Assembly (NCBI GenBank): GCA_018697195.1
Contig: JAGMWU010000028.1
Span: 1,557,990 to 1,621,989 of the forward strand
Source: Certhia americana
Taxonomy: Eukaryota > Chordata > Aves > Passeriformes > Certhiidae
Direction of reading: 5' to 3'
DNA: 64,000 nucleotides
Part shown: positions 11,185 through 21,899 of the stretch, piece after piece
Layout of the letters: each line of letters begins with the position of its first letter
Numbering within the stretch: position 1 is the first letter of the stretch
Position numbers and translations under genes: made by a program
The notes under the pieces: generated by a model
The model's input: only the letters and a program-made list of their open reading frames with translations
Told to the model about the DNA's origin: nothing
Databases searched by the model: none

Positions 11185-11650
11185 GCTCCTAATTGCCCCT
11201 CTTTAGAAACCAATCATTGGGGATTTCACAAGCCACATTATAGAACCTGACATGCTTATTTTTCCTTTTATTATGTTTGTAAGCAGTGATCCCATTGAAA
11301 AGAAAATCAAACCCTATTTTTGCCAGTCACAACCATCTCCCTTTCTCTTTCAGCCGGCTTTATTTTATTTTATTTTCCTTTCTTTCCATCAGTTGAATAG
11401 AGAAGCATTTTCATGTGTATTAATTGCCCTGTAAAATGCCCTCGAAGTCATTAGAATTCCCCATTCAAAACTATTATCTGTGCCATTATGTCTTTGCATT
11501 ATATTTATTTAAATGTGGCTCTTCTGAATTAGCTTATTTTTAACAGCTAGCCATGCCTGAAATACTGTTCCGGGCCAAGCTGTTCTCAAATCTTTATTTT
11601 TTTTAAAACAATAACTTCATAGAAACTCTTAACACTTTATCCCAAGCGGA
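11185..11650. promoter_or_regulatory. strong candidate conserved non-coding block
   Basis: About 450 bp of complex AT-rich DNA immediately after the 12-bp array. Motifs include 'gaaaccaatcattggggatt' (CCAAT/inverted pair), 'gtgtattaattgccctg', 'tttgcattatatttattt' and 'gaattagcttatttttaac'. A T-rich run at 11350-11380 is simple. No coding frame. Confidence 0.4.
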
Positions 11651-12119
11651 ATCACAGTTTTAGGCACTTAACCCTCTTTCCATTTTTTTCTCTCTTTTCA
11701 GAGGGATTGGAAGTTGCCTTGCAGAATTTTTTTCTAGAGACCCCCAGGACTTTCTCAGCCCAGAACTGTAGCTGTGGTCTGTGGCTCTCACCCGGAGTTT
11801 AAGCCCGGTGATTGCAGAGTTGGTTGAGTGAAAAATGCACCACGATTCCCCGAATGCAAGGCCGGGTTGTTCTGGTTTTTTCAGAATATATTTCCATCTC
11901 TGCACCTAGGGATTTCCCACCCGTCCTGACAGGGGATTTTGGCAGCACTGTGGGAATAGCACAGGAGCAGCTGGATTTTTGGGTGTGCTGCCGGGTGAGA
12001 AACTGAGGGCAGCAATCCTTACTCCAAGAGCTGCTTTGTGGAGGTGTTTCCCACTTGGAAGGAGTGGGAATTTGGTTTCCTAACCCATCTCCCTCACTCT
12101 GAGCAGAATTCCCAGCACC
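11651..12119. other. no gene recognised
   Basis: An 81-codon minus frame (11660-11905) and a 64-codon plus frame overlap each other; neither has a recognisable domain. No repeat seen. Confidence 0.4.
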
Positions 12120-12610
12120 GCCTGTGCCTTTCCATCCCAGAGCCTGGTGTGGGGTTCGGGCAGTGCGGGCTGAGCTCTGGGCGCTGTTCAGAGGATGCTG
12201 GAAGGGTCCCTCCGTGCCGTGTCCCCTCCTGCTGCAGCAGCGTTATCCCCGAGGAAGGGGCCGGTGCCTTCCCCCTGCTCCGGGCAGCTCCTCGCATCAT
12301 TCTCAGATTTTAATGAGAGCAGCCGCTCCGCGTCTGCCTTCATTAACCCCGCCGCAATTAGCGGCCAGGCTGCGCCGGGCCCTTTGTGCTCCTGCTTCAA
12401 GATCCGTCAGGAGCCGGTGCCAGGTCCCGGCTGATGCCCCCGGCTGTGCCAGGCTGTGCCAGAGCCTCAGGGACCAGCCCTGCCTGCCCCGGGACCGCGG
12501 GCATCCCGAGGATGCTCTGGGAATGTTCTGCGCTCCCTGCCCGCTCTCCTTGCCGGGGCTTTCGGGGTCAGGGTTTTAACCCCATCAGGTCCTTGGCGCA
12601 GTGAGGGGAC
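12120..12610. promoter_or_regulatory. CpG-island-like segment with homeodomain-type sites
   Basis: The densest CpG content in the window (for example cagccgctccgcgtctgcc, ccccgccgcaattagcggcc, gggaccgcgggcatcccg). In its centre (12306-12364) an island of 'ttttaatgagagcagccgc', 'cattaaccccgccgcaatta' and 'gcggcc' carries several ATTA/TAAT cores. This is typical of either a promoter or a CpG-rich developmental enhancer. Overlapping long frames on both strands are a by-product of GC-rich sequence. Confidence 0.4.
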
Positions 12611-13860
12611 AGCCAGCGGTGTTGGGGACAGTCTGGGAGCGTTCCCTGCCTCCCTGAGGGACCCCTCGCTGTGTGTGCAGGCAGGGAAACGCTCCCCGGC
12701 CTCGGCTGCTGAGTTTATCTCGCTAAAACCCAGGCTCAACCCAATCCACACAAATCCTTGCTTGGGATTTGGGATAGGGCCGCCCCCAGCCCAGCTTGGA
12801 ACCCATAACGACCCCAGGGCAGCTGGAAGAAAACCCTCACAAGGCTTGGCACCCGAGGAACTCAGCATTTCCCCCTCCAGCTCACTCCTGGGCACGGAGC
12901 TGGGAGCAGAGGGGCTTTTCCTGTGGGGAGCTGGGGGAGCAGAGCCCCCCGGCCAGGCAGGACCCCCTTCCCCTGCAGCCTCATCCCTGGGCACAGCCCA
13001 TTGTTGTACCTCGGAACCACCTTCCCACAGAGCATCAGCAAAATCTCTCCATTTGAATCCCATCCCTCATAAGATTCTTTTGAATATTTAAGAGCCAGAG
13101 CAGATCCTATCTGCTGTTATATCCTCCTTCATTTCCTCCTCCAGGGCTCGGATAACTGTGACCCACACGGGCCAATAGAGCTCTAGAGAAAGATGGGCAG
13201 ATACTCCCGACACTGCCAGGAGCTCCTGCTTTGCCATCCAGCCAGAATTCCCTGCAATTTTTCCCCTTTATTACACCAGGATTGCTTTTTAACACCACGA
13301 AATGCCTTCATTATCGGGGCAGAGCACAGCACTGGTGGGGTTTAACCCTTGGGAGAACCACAGCTCCTGGCTTGGATGCACCCAGGAGGGATCCAGGTCA
13401 AACTTCCAGCTGCTCTGGAAGGATCTAAACCCATCTCTGGGGGAGATCAGCTCCCACCCAGCCCCACCAGGGTTCCCACCATCACAAAATGCTGAGTTTT
13501 TTGCCACTAGATGGAGCTTGGAAAAGCTGGAGCTGACTCCCCCCATTCCCAGCAGCACGGGGTGTCAGGGTTTGGGGTCTGGGCACGGGCAGGGATGGGG
13601 GACAGCCATCTGGGAACTCCAGGTTTGGTGTCTGCTCAAGCACAGCTGAAAAGCCACACAGAAAATGTCACCCCCAGCTGGTGCTGGGCCCTTCTCCAGG
13701 GGCCACAGCTGGATCCTGGGTTTGTGCACAGGGCCACAGCCACAGGAGGAGGGATCTGTCACTGCCTGGGGCTGGGGCTGGGGCAGGGACAGGCCCAGGG
13801 GTGTCCCCAGCCTCCTCTGCCCCAACTTGCTCTGCTGGGCCAGCCCGACCCAGCAGCTGC
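12611..13860. other. no gene recognised; GC-rich
   Basis: Long overlapping frames on both strands (to 211 codons) contain Pro/Gly/Ala-rich sequence without a domain. The piece 13230-13310 is AT-richer. I see no repeat. Confidence 0.4.
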
Positions 13861-13861
13861 C

Positions 13862-14090
13862 TCAGGAATTCTGTAAAATAATAAATATCAATCACATTGG
13901 GCAGGATATTGATCAGCAGATTTCACTGACATTTACAAATAAATGATGTATTGCAGTTTTCATTTTGCTGGCTGGGCTGACCCTAATGGCCTTTACATAA
14001 TTTACTTTTGATTAAAGAAGTGCTTTGACGCAGAGAACCAAAAAAAATGAATCGATACAATTATGAGATCAGCTTTAAAACAATGTGCTG
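13862..14090. promoter_or_regulatory. strong candidate conserved non-coding element
   Basis: Begins abruptly after GC-rich DNA with 'ataataaatatcaatcacat', then 'ggatattgatcagcagattt', 'aataaatgatgtattgcag', 'ctaatggcctttacataatt' and 'ttgattaaagaagtgctttg' (TCF/LEF-like). Repeat-free with high motif density. No frame. Confidence 0.4.
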
Positions 14091-14419
14091 TGGCAGCGAG
14101 GGGGGGAAAGGCAGATCCTTTGAAGATGCTCACGTGGAATTGTGATGTCTGAAGATGTCTCAGAGATCAACAGATTTTCTCCTTGTGGGGAGCTGGGAAT
14201 GGGCTGAGGCCACATCAGGAGCTGCAGATTGATTTAATTGAAGGCCAGGCTCTGGCAGCAGGGTCAGGAATGGTCCCTCCAGCCAGGTCTGGGGCAGCGT
14301 TTGAAATTCACACCTGGCACCAGAACGCGAAGGAGGAGCAGCTCCACTGCCCCCTTCCCTGAATATTTCAATATTCAGCAGGGTCTGTGATGTGCACAAT
14401 GCCCACTGCAGCTACTGAG

Positions 14420-14665
14420 AAACCAACTTCGTTAGAAAATCAGGGGCTGGCATGAGCTAATGCGGTGCCATATGTTCATTAAAACACCACAACGTGCAAA
14501 ATAATGGTGACAGTAGGTTAAAGTCATGTTCTGGTGAACAATATCCAAAAATACGATTTTTTGGCAACTGAACTGCAAGCATTATACATAATTAATGAGT
14601 GTTCTTGCACTTACTATGCCCTTGCATATAGGGAATAACCACAACCTGTTTGTGTTAGGGAGGCA
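14420..14665. promoter_or_regulatory. strong candidate conserved non-coding element
   Basis: Complex AT-rich block: 'gagctaatgcggtgccatat', 'tcattaaaacaccacaacg', 'aataatggtgacagtaggtt', 'tatacataattaatgagtg' and 'cttgcatatagggaataacc'. It is one of the clearest conserved-element textures in the window. No open frame, no repeat family. Confidence 0.42.
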
Positions 14666-16745
14666 TGAAAAACCCCCACATTCACTTTTTTGACTCCTCT
14701 CCCTGCTCAGCAGTGCCACACGACTCCAACTTATTTTGCCTTCTAAGAAAAGTGGGGAGGAAAACGTGGGTTTTTGGAGCTCTGAGTCCCTGAGATGGCG
14801 CCAGGCTGATCACGGATGTTCAGAATTCACGTGGGCTGCCTGTCCCGTCTTCCCTCCCCTGAGAGCTGGGAAGGGAAGGGAAAAAAGGGACAAAAAGATG
14901 TAAGTGGAGGTGACCCGGTGACTGTTTCACCCTGCTCGGCAGAGGCAGGTGCTGCCTGCAGCTCCTCCTGCCCTTTTTGCATTGTTTAGTGAATTCCAGG
15001 GGAATTCCAGGGGGGAAAAGCCTGTGGGGTGAGGATGCGTGGGTGGGGAACACGGATGCAACAGAGGTAAAGTTCTCAGGAATTGTGTTTGCCATCAGTG
15101 GGCTCTGGATGGATTCTTGGCAAGGGGAGGGAGATTGAGGGAATTCCAGCCCTCCCCAGCCCCACAATCCTGTCCTGCTCCCCAGGCAGGGAATTCCCTG
15201 GGTTTGGGAGAGAGAGGAGGAGCCTTGGTGCTGTTTGCCACAAAGGGGTCAGCATCCCCTCGGTCCCACGGCTCCTCCATCCTTGGATTCCTGCTCTCCC
15301 AGGAATCAGCATTCTGCAAATCCTTCATGGATGGGGAGGAAAGGCAGAGCTGTTTGTGCTCTTACAGGGAGGGGGAGGAAAGGTAAGAGCTCTCTGTGTT
15401 CCCATTTCCCTCACCACAAATCACGATTGCAAAAAAAGAAAAAAACCAAAAACCCAAGACAAAACAAAAGTCCCAGAACTACATCCATAAAATCAAATAA
15501 ATACAAATGCAATGACTGATCTGAAGGAAAACAATCAGCTGCGAGCCAGTTTATTCAATCTGCCTAATGTGAGGAGGTTGCAAACATCCCACTGTTTACT
15601 CTGACTTTTTTTTTTTCCCTTTTGGCAGCAATAAAAACAAATAAAGCAGAACCACTTGCTATTCAATCTGAGGTCTGACTATACCCAGAGAATCAAAGCC
15701 AGCAGCAGAGGGATGGAAGACATTTGGCCCAAACCCTTTTTTTTGCAAGGAATCCTGCAAAATTTCCTCTTTGCAAACTGCATTTCGGTGGATTTTTTTT
15801 TCTCCTCGCTGCGATACCCCCCCTGAGATTCCCTCAAAGCTGCTGCAGAACCTGGCACCTGCAGGCTGCACCTTCCTGGCAGGGAGTTTGGGGGAGCAGA
15901 AGATCTCCCCTCAGAGCTCAGGGCAGCACACAGATTTTGCAGGATGGATTTGTGGCTCCAAACTCCCTCCCTGGCACCGCTAAGCCACAGACCCGCTCGG
16001 AGATCCTCGCTCTGCATCCCCGAGGAAGTGAAAACACAGTCCCACAGTGAGGAGAGAACAACAATAACAGGAGAATGAACGCTCCCTAAGTGCTTCCTAA
16101 AACAAAAAATTTGCTATGCAGCCTGTGTACCCACGCAATCGCGGAGCTCTCTAGCTCTGAGCTGTAACAGATGGAATTTTTTCCCCCTGTCTCTCTTCGG
16201 AGATGAGGTGAACGGATTCCTCCAGGGAAGAGCAGACAGAGCTGCTGAGTTGGCAAGGCTTGTGCCAAGCAGCTGGTTCCTGCTGAAATGATGGGTCTGG
16301 GTAGGCATGGCCCGGGAGGGCCTTTCTGTCAGCAGCCTTTGCAGGGAGGAGTGGAACAGCTCCTGGATGTTATTCCTGAAAGCACAGGCTGTGGGAAAAC
16401 AGCAACCCTGCAAGGAGTTACCCGAAAATGATGCAGATTTGCTGTTTATTTATTAAAGTGGCATCTTTCCTTTGGACCTTTCTGTGCTGCAGCTCATAAA
16501 TTCCACCTGAGCTCTGGGTTCCTGGGACGGGCTCAGCAGAGAAGGGAAGGAGAACTTGCAGCCTTCCCCAGGAAACAGGGAAAAGGAAAAAAACTGCTGA
16601 CGGCAGCTCTGCTCCTAAACAAGTTTGTTCTAGAAGGTCTCAAAGCTCTGTTTGAATATTAAAATCAATCTGTACTCACACAACCTTTACTTGAAATAAA
16701 CTCTTAGTTCTAACCTCGTTAAAATTAAGGATGAGACAGAAAACA
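14666..16745. other. no gene recognised
   Basis: Mixed DNA with a T tract at 15607-15618 and A-rich 15429-15475. Around 16.15-16.41 kb the minus strand has two different frames that both look protein-like behind good pyrimidine-AG sequences (ttgctgttttcccacag). Since they cannot both be coding, I treat this as chance. No repeat family seen. Confidence 0.35.
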
Positions 16746-16749
16746 AGTT

Positions 16750-16848
16750 GGATGAGGCTTGGAGCAACGTGGGATGGTGCAAGGTGTCCCTGCCCGTGGC
16801 AGAGGTGCAATGAGCTGGGATTTAAGGTCCTTCCCGAGCCAAAGCATG
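16750..16848 (+). mobile_element. CR1 LINE 3' end fragment
   Basis: Sense-orientation relic: 'gatgaggcttggagcaacgt', 'aaggtgtccctgcccgtggc', then 'gagctgggatttaaggtcc' and 'ttcccgagcc'. The terminal octamer repeat is lost. About 100 bp. Confidence 0.8.
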
Positions 16849-17589
16849 CCAGAATTCCGGGAGATGGATGTGAATCCCTGAGCCTTCCTGGCACACACGT
16901 CTGAGCTCCCAGCTGGCACAATTCCATCAGCACAAAGCTCTGCCCCTGCCAGCCAGGCTGGGGACCAACACACACCTGAGGAGGGAGGGGAACCTTGGGA
17001 CAGCCCCAGGGCACGGCAGGGCAAACACATCGAGGAGAATTCAGCCACGGCACTCGGCATGAACGCGGTGGAGAGGAGGAAAATTCAGAGGAGCTTGTGC
17101 AGCCTCCAAATGAAACCCGCTTGGCTCTGGCTCCCAGTTCATTCCCAGCTGCAGGTATTGACCCCCGGCTCCCAAAGCAGAATAATTCCAGCAGCAGCTC
17201 GTTTCTGGAGGCACAGAGGGCTCTGCCAGCCCTCCTGAGGAGCTGTTGGCAGGCTGGAATGTCAGGGGTTCTGCCCTCCATTCTTTTCCCAATCACAACA
17301 CAACAAAGCCGTTTGGATTTCTGAAATGTCACCGTGCCTGCCCAGAGCCCTGCTGTAGACAAGGTAATTATCCCTCCCTGTCACCCCTGCTCGCTCCAGC
17401 TTGCTTAAAATGAAGTGTTTGTACCCAGTCTGTCCAGCAGTGTCCCAGGAAATGTGCTGAATTTCAGCTACTGAGGGGACACCTGGGGACAGGGGAGGGG
17501 GTCACTTGGTCACTTCGCTCCTCTCCAGCCCCTGCTGAGCTGGGGGATCTGATCCCAACCCTAAATTAATCAGGCTGCTGGGAAGCCCC
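16849..17589. other. no gene recognised
   Basis: GC-rich DNA with overlapping frames on both strands (109 codons plus, 83 codons minus) that have no domain or splice context I trust. Confidence 0.4.
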
Positions 17590-18065
17590 TATTTGAAAGG
17601 GAGGAGAGCTTATCTTTCATTTTCTATGATCAGTTCTGCAGCGTGTTGATGTATTTATAGTTTTAATACACACCCATAAATGCCCCCTAAGCAGGGAATA
17701 TTGCACCTCTCGATTACTGTTATTGCTTTATTGCTCCTGGGAACCATAAATTAACAGCTTCCCCCAGCAATGCTCACAGGGTACAGCATTACATTACAAT
17801 GTACATACACAGGAGCCTATTAAAGCATTGCCATTCCATAAAAGTCTTTATAGTTTTTAAGTGTACACCTATAAGTGTTTCAATTAAAGAACTACATGCT
17901 CGCCTGGTAATTGCCCTCCCATTTGTGATAGGGCTCGGCAGCAGAAAGAGGAAGAAGCAAGACTAAAAGGTGGAAAATTGGAATATAAAACACCAAATAT
18001 GAAGCTGCCATGAAAAGAAAACCACAGGTTTAAATTATGCTTATTAGAGTCGTTTGCATGGTTTA
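17590..18065. promoter_or_regulatory. strong candidate conserved non-coding block
   Basis: About 470 bp of AT-rich, repeat-free sequence. It has 'gtatttatagttttaataca', a second related 'ctttatagtttttaagtgt', 'tacattacaatgtacataca', 'gaaccataaattaacagctt' and 'ttatgcttattagagtcg'. The near-duplicate 'tttatagtttt-aa' motif (17653 and 17848) with following 'acacc-ataa' suggests paired binding sites. No frame. Confidence 0.42.
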
Positions 18066-18895
18066 ACTCTCGCTGCCAGGAATCTGTTGTTTGTTTCTCA
18101 CAGAGAAAACTCTTCTCTCCCTGTCCCGAGCTCCCCAGCTCGGCCGGGAATCAGCCACTGGGAGAAGATGGATTTGATTTTCAGGAATCACCTGGAATGA
18201 CCACAGAGGTGCTCCCGGAGTGGGCAGGAGAGCCCGGCCAGGCCAGGGGCTGCGGGGAAGGCAGAGCTGTCGGAAGGATGACATCTTGTGGTAGGACGGC
18301 TGCGAGGAGCAGGCACCAATTAAATCTGCAAATTAAATCAGCATCCTGCGAGGAACACGGGAGTCCTGCAGCCCACAGAGCTGAAGCTTCCCGCAGCTCT
18401 GCTCTGGTCTCGGTGACTTCAAAGCGCAGGGAAGGGAATTCTCAGGTGTGCTTTGGGAATTGCCTCACCACCTCTTAAAAGAGAGTGTTTTCTGCTGTGG
18501 TTTTGGGGGGCTCAGAACCTCAAAGCTGAGCTTGGGAAATGGCTGGAGCTGTCCTTTGGGTTCCATTTCAGCCAGAACTTTGGGTTTTCCACCCCACTCT
18601 GTAACCCAGAGTCTCTAAGGAGTGCACCGAGCTGAACTTGGAAGGTTCTGGAGAATTAATATGGAAAATCATCACAGAATCACTCCTGGAAATAGTCTCA
18701 GCTTCTCAGCAAACATCCTGTGACTGCTAAGTTTGGAAGAAAATTGTTTATTTTGATACAAGCCTGGCATCAGAACCAAAATTTGGCTTTTTCCACCCTA
18801 TGGAGATTCCCTTCCACCAGGGGCAGTTCCTGCAGCACTCCCAGGTGTAATTCCTGAAGAACCAGAGAGGGATGGAAGGGAGAAGTGGGCACCCC
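18066..18895. other. no gene recognised
   Basis: Ordinary mixed DNA; the chance frames (93 codons at 18197-18478 plus) have no domain. Nothing else seen. Confidence 0.4.
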
Positions 18896-19110
18896 TTGAT
18901 AAGCAGCAGACATTAATTAGTGCAGCGTTACAATGGAATTCTGCTGGAATAATGTATGGAGGCCACAGGAAGAGTAAAGGGAAATTCATCATGGTTAATG
19001 TTATTACACTGAATGTCAGAGGAAGCAGCGATGATTTGCCACTTACTGTGGGACGGAATGTAATCTAAATGCAATTGTGGTTGGATTGCCTGGAACATCC
19101 ACATTAAGGA
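18896..19110. promoter_or_regulatory. candidate conserved non-coding element
   Basis: Contains 'cagacattaattagtgcagc', 'ggaataatgtatggaggcc', 'catcatggttaatgttatt' and 'ggaatgtaatctaaatgc'. A 76-codon minus frame crosses it without a recognisable family. Confidence 0.3.
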
Positions 19111-20545
19111 GAACTGGCAGGAAATCCAGGATCCACTCCTTTTCCAAGGCTGCTTCATGGCACCCTGAACTTACGAGTCCAACTTGGGAATGACGCCTCT
19201 GTTTGCCAAGGTGCGAGCAAGACAGATTTTAAAATCAAATATTCTGTTTTTATCCTTCCTTTTAAAGGATGTAACCCCTGGGCACGTTTGGATTTAACAA
19301 GGCAGGTTCTGGCACCCTTTGGGGATGGCCCTGAAAAAGCAAATCAGCTCTCAGTGGCTTTTTCTCCTCCCCATCAGACATTAGTGTCTCATCCTCCTTC
19401 CTGGCAATCCTCTTCACCTACAGATGTTGAAACCTTTTTCCAGTGGAGGTTCAGGTGCCCATTTAGTAAAATTTCCCTGCAGTTGGGAGCTCTGGTTGGG
19501 TTTGGTTCTCAGTGATGGCTCCCTGGGAGCAGCCTGTGGGTCCTGAGAGGCAGAGCAGGAACGCTGCTCCAGAGGAATCGTTTATCCTCTGGAATAAAAG
19601 CTTTTCCCTTCAGGAATAACAACTCTGCCAGATCCTTCTTGATATTTCTTCAGCAGGAAAAAAATGCCTCTTTGAGACTTTAGTATTTGTCTGGATGGTT
19701 TAAAGCATTCCAAAGCAAAACCCATCCAGCAATGTTATGTCTGCAAGACAAGAGCAGATCCCCTGCACAGGGAAAGGCTTTTGCATGGGATTGTGCAGGA
19801 TTTATCTCGTTCTTCCCCCCAGCCCCTCAGTGCTGCCTTCCAGTGAGGACTCTTTGGGAACAGAAGCCAACAGGTTGCTGTAAAAATCTCCCTCATTTCC
19901 CCAGTTATGTGATAGCACAACTTCCAGGAGCCTGCTGTAACGTTATCCTAACTCAGTGGAAGCCATCATCACACATTCCCTTTTGAAATAAAAAAATATA
20001 TCTACAGGGATTTATTTTCCTTTAAATATCTATAAATCAGCATTCATTGAAGCACTATAAATTCTAATTCTTTAAAGGAAATAGTGTCTAACATTTGCAG
20101 CTGATTCCATTCCAGTCCCACACAGCTGCTCCAGGGCTGCTTTGTCATTGAAATAAAAACTCAGAGGTTTCCATTAGCTTTAGGTCTATGAAAAGAAATA
20201 CACTTATGTATCTTTTAGAAGATTCTAAATAGTTATTATTTATTTATGCAGCCCTGGAAGCTTGCTAGGCATTTCACAGGCACGCAAGGAGAGCTCAGAC
20301 TAAACCACAAACAAATAAATCCAGCAGAGAAGAGAAGGAAAAACAAAATTTTTCCTCTCAGTGTTGTCAGTCAGTGACACAGTGCCCCGCCTCTGCCACT
20401 TCTCCCCAGGTTTTGTCTTCTTTGCAGCTGCTTTATCTTTTCCAGCACCATTCAGACCAAGGCAGGGCCACCTCAGGGAGGAGAGGGATCTCTGCAGGAA
20501 GAGCAAAAGTAAAGTTCAGGGGAGGTTAAAAATCAGAAAATGATA
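19111..20545. other. no gene; AT-rich patch at 19980-20260
   Basis: Mostly ordinary. The patch 19980-20260 is AT-rich ('tttaaatatctataaatcag', 'aatagttattatttatttat') and could be a further element, though simpler in composition than the others. No coding signal. Confidence 0.3.
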
Positions 20546-20549
20546 ATCT

Positions 20550-20670
20550 GGAATCAGGCTGGAGTGGGTTGGGAGAGACTTAAAGCCCCTGCAGTGCCAT
20601 GGGACACCTCACACTGTCCCAGCCTGGCCTGGGACCTGGCCTTAGTGTTCCAGACCTTCCCTGTCCCCCG
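20550..20670 (-). mobile_element. CR1 LINE 3' end, diverged
   Basis: Reads on the plus strand 'ggagtgggttgggagagact' then 'taaagcccct', 'catgggacacctcacactg', 'tcccagcctggcctgggacc'. This is the reverse complement of the CR1 tail with heavy substitution. Confidence 0.75.
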
Positions 20671-20919
20671 TGCTCAGGACACTCCACCACTGCCATAATG
20701 CAAATGAAGAATCCTGATTTTTAAGGTTTTTTCATGATTTTTTGTGTTTTTTCACTCCCTTCCCCATTTCTCAGCTCCAGGTCTCTTCCCCGCTGTCTGC
20801 AGCCAACAAATGCAAAACAAAACTCCGGACAAAATTCTTCCCTTTTCCTTTGAAGGAGCTGACAAGAGCCAGAGTGACATTTATGGATAATTAAAGGCAA
20901 CTCCGATGAGCCCAAGAGT

Positions 20920-21610
20920 TGCAATTTCTCTTTTCAATAGAAGAACCCTTTTTAATCCAGGTCATTTTTGCTCACCCACTTTAGAGCTGTGACAATTTCT
21001 CCAGGAGCACTGTCAGAGGTTGTAAACTTTAATGACCTTTTCCTTTCCGGGGCCTCATCCTTCCCTAGCTGTAATTAAGCAGGGGCGTGTGCATCTATAC
21101 ATTTAAAGGATAAAAAGGATTCATATTACAATAAAAATCATCTCAGGGCTCACCAGCACAAACTTCAGCAGCCCAGACTCAGCTGTGGCCAACAATCCAA
21201 GAGGAGTCATTACTGTAACTAAATTAGACCGTTTGTTTTCTTTCCCTCAAATCGAATTGTGGAGGAGCTGCTTTATTGCAAAACAGACATTAAAATTCCA
21301 GCTAGACCTCCGAGAGAAAGTAATTTCTATTTTATCAGCACTGTAAAGCTGTCTTTATGTTCTGAAGCAGGAAATATTGCAGGGATATTTATAGCTCCAG
21401 CACCAAAGCCAGTTTGAATAGAAATGTTACTGCGGTCGGCAGAGCTGTCACATCGCTCAGTGGAGCAGGGAATTTTAGTGAATTTGTGAATTACCCTTTC
21501 AGTCTTGACAAGTCTTTCAGTGAGCCTGGTGTGTGTCTGGAGCTGCTTTGTGCTTTCGGGATAATGATTAAAGACTCGGCTTGCTCTAGGAGGAGATTTC
21601 CTGGTATCTC
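20920..21610. promoter_or_regulatory. candidate conserved non-coding cluster
   Basis: Long AT-rich, repeat-free block: 'gtaattaagcaggggcgtgt', 'catctatacatttaaagg', 'cattactgtaactaaattag', 'aaacagacattaaaattcc' and 'gggataatgattaaagac'. It lies directly downstream (minus-strand sense) of the exon candidate at 21692-21881, so it could also be intronic. No repeats. Confidence 0.35.
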
Positions 21611-21691
21611 TCGGATAATCTGTTCCCACCTCCAGGGAACCCCCGGGGCTCCCAAAATTTGCTTTGCTGGGCTCCCCTTGCTCCTCCTCAC

Positions 21692-21881
21692 CCAGCAGCT
21701 CCTGCACCAGCTGCATTCTCAGCTGCAGGGCCCTGCACTGCTCCAGGAGTGCAGACTCCGTGCTGCTGGCTGATTTTTCCAAAGGGTTAACAACTTTTTT
21801 CCTTCCCGTGTGGTGCAGGAGGAATTCTGCTCTGTCCATCTCAGTCCTCAGCTGAGGGTTCAGCGTTCCCAGCTGAACAGA
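21692..21881 (-). CDS. candidate internal exon of an unknown coiled-coil-type gene
   Basis: This is the best coding candidate in the window. On the minus strand a frame runs from a good 3' splice site (ttctgttccctccatgcctcag, AG at 21883-21882) to a good 5' splice site (CTGG|GTGAGG, GT at 21691-21690), giving a 190-bp exon of phase 0 to phase 1. The peptide starts SVQLGTLNPQLRTEMDRAEF and later has ALLEQCRALQLRMQLVQELL, whose leucine spacing suits a helix or coiled coil. The frame stays open to 21327 past the donor. I do not recognise the protein. No clearly linked neighbouring exon was found, so it could be a chance frame. Confidence 0.25.
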
Positions 21882-21899
21882 CTGAGGCATGGAGGGAAC

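Noticed and set aside
12456..13091. 211-codon plus and 198-codon minus overlapping frames in the CpG-rich segment
   Set aside because: Both strands are open because stops are rare in GC-rich sequence; no domain on either.
16086..16413. Possible exon on the minus strand behind a near-perfect acceptor (ttgctgttttcccacag)
   Set aside because: Two different frames in the same stretch look equally protein-like and both end in early stops. No donor pattern fits either, so chance is the simpler explanation.
16676..17362. 228-codon minus frame
   Set aside because: Covers a CR1 relic in antisense and GC-rich filler; no domain.
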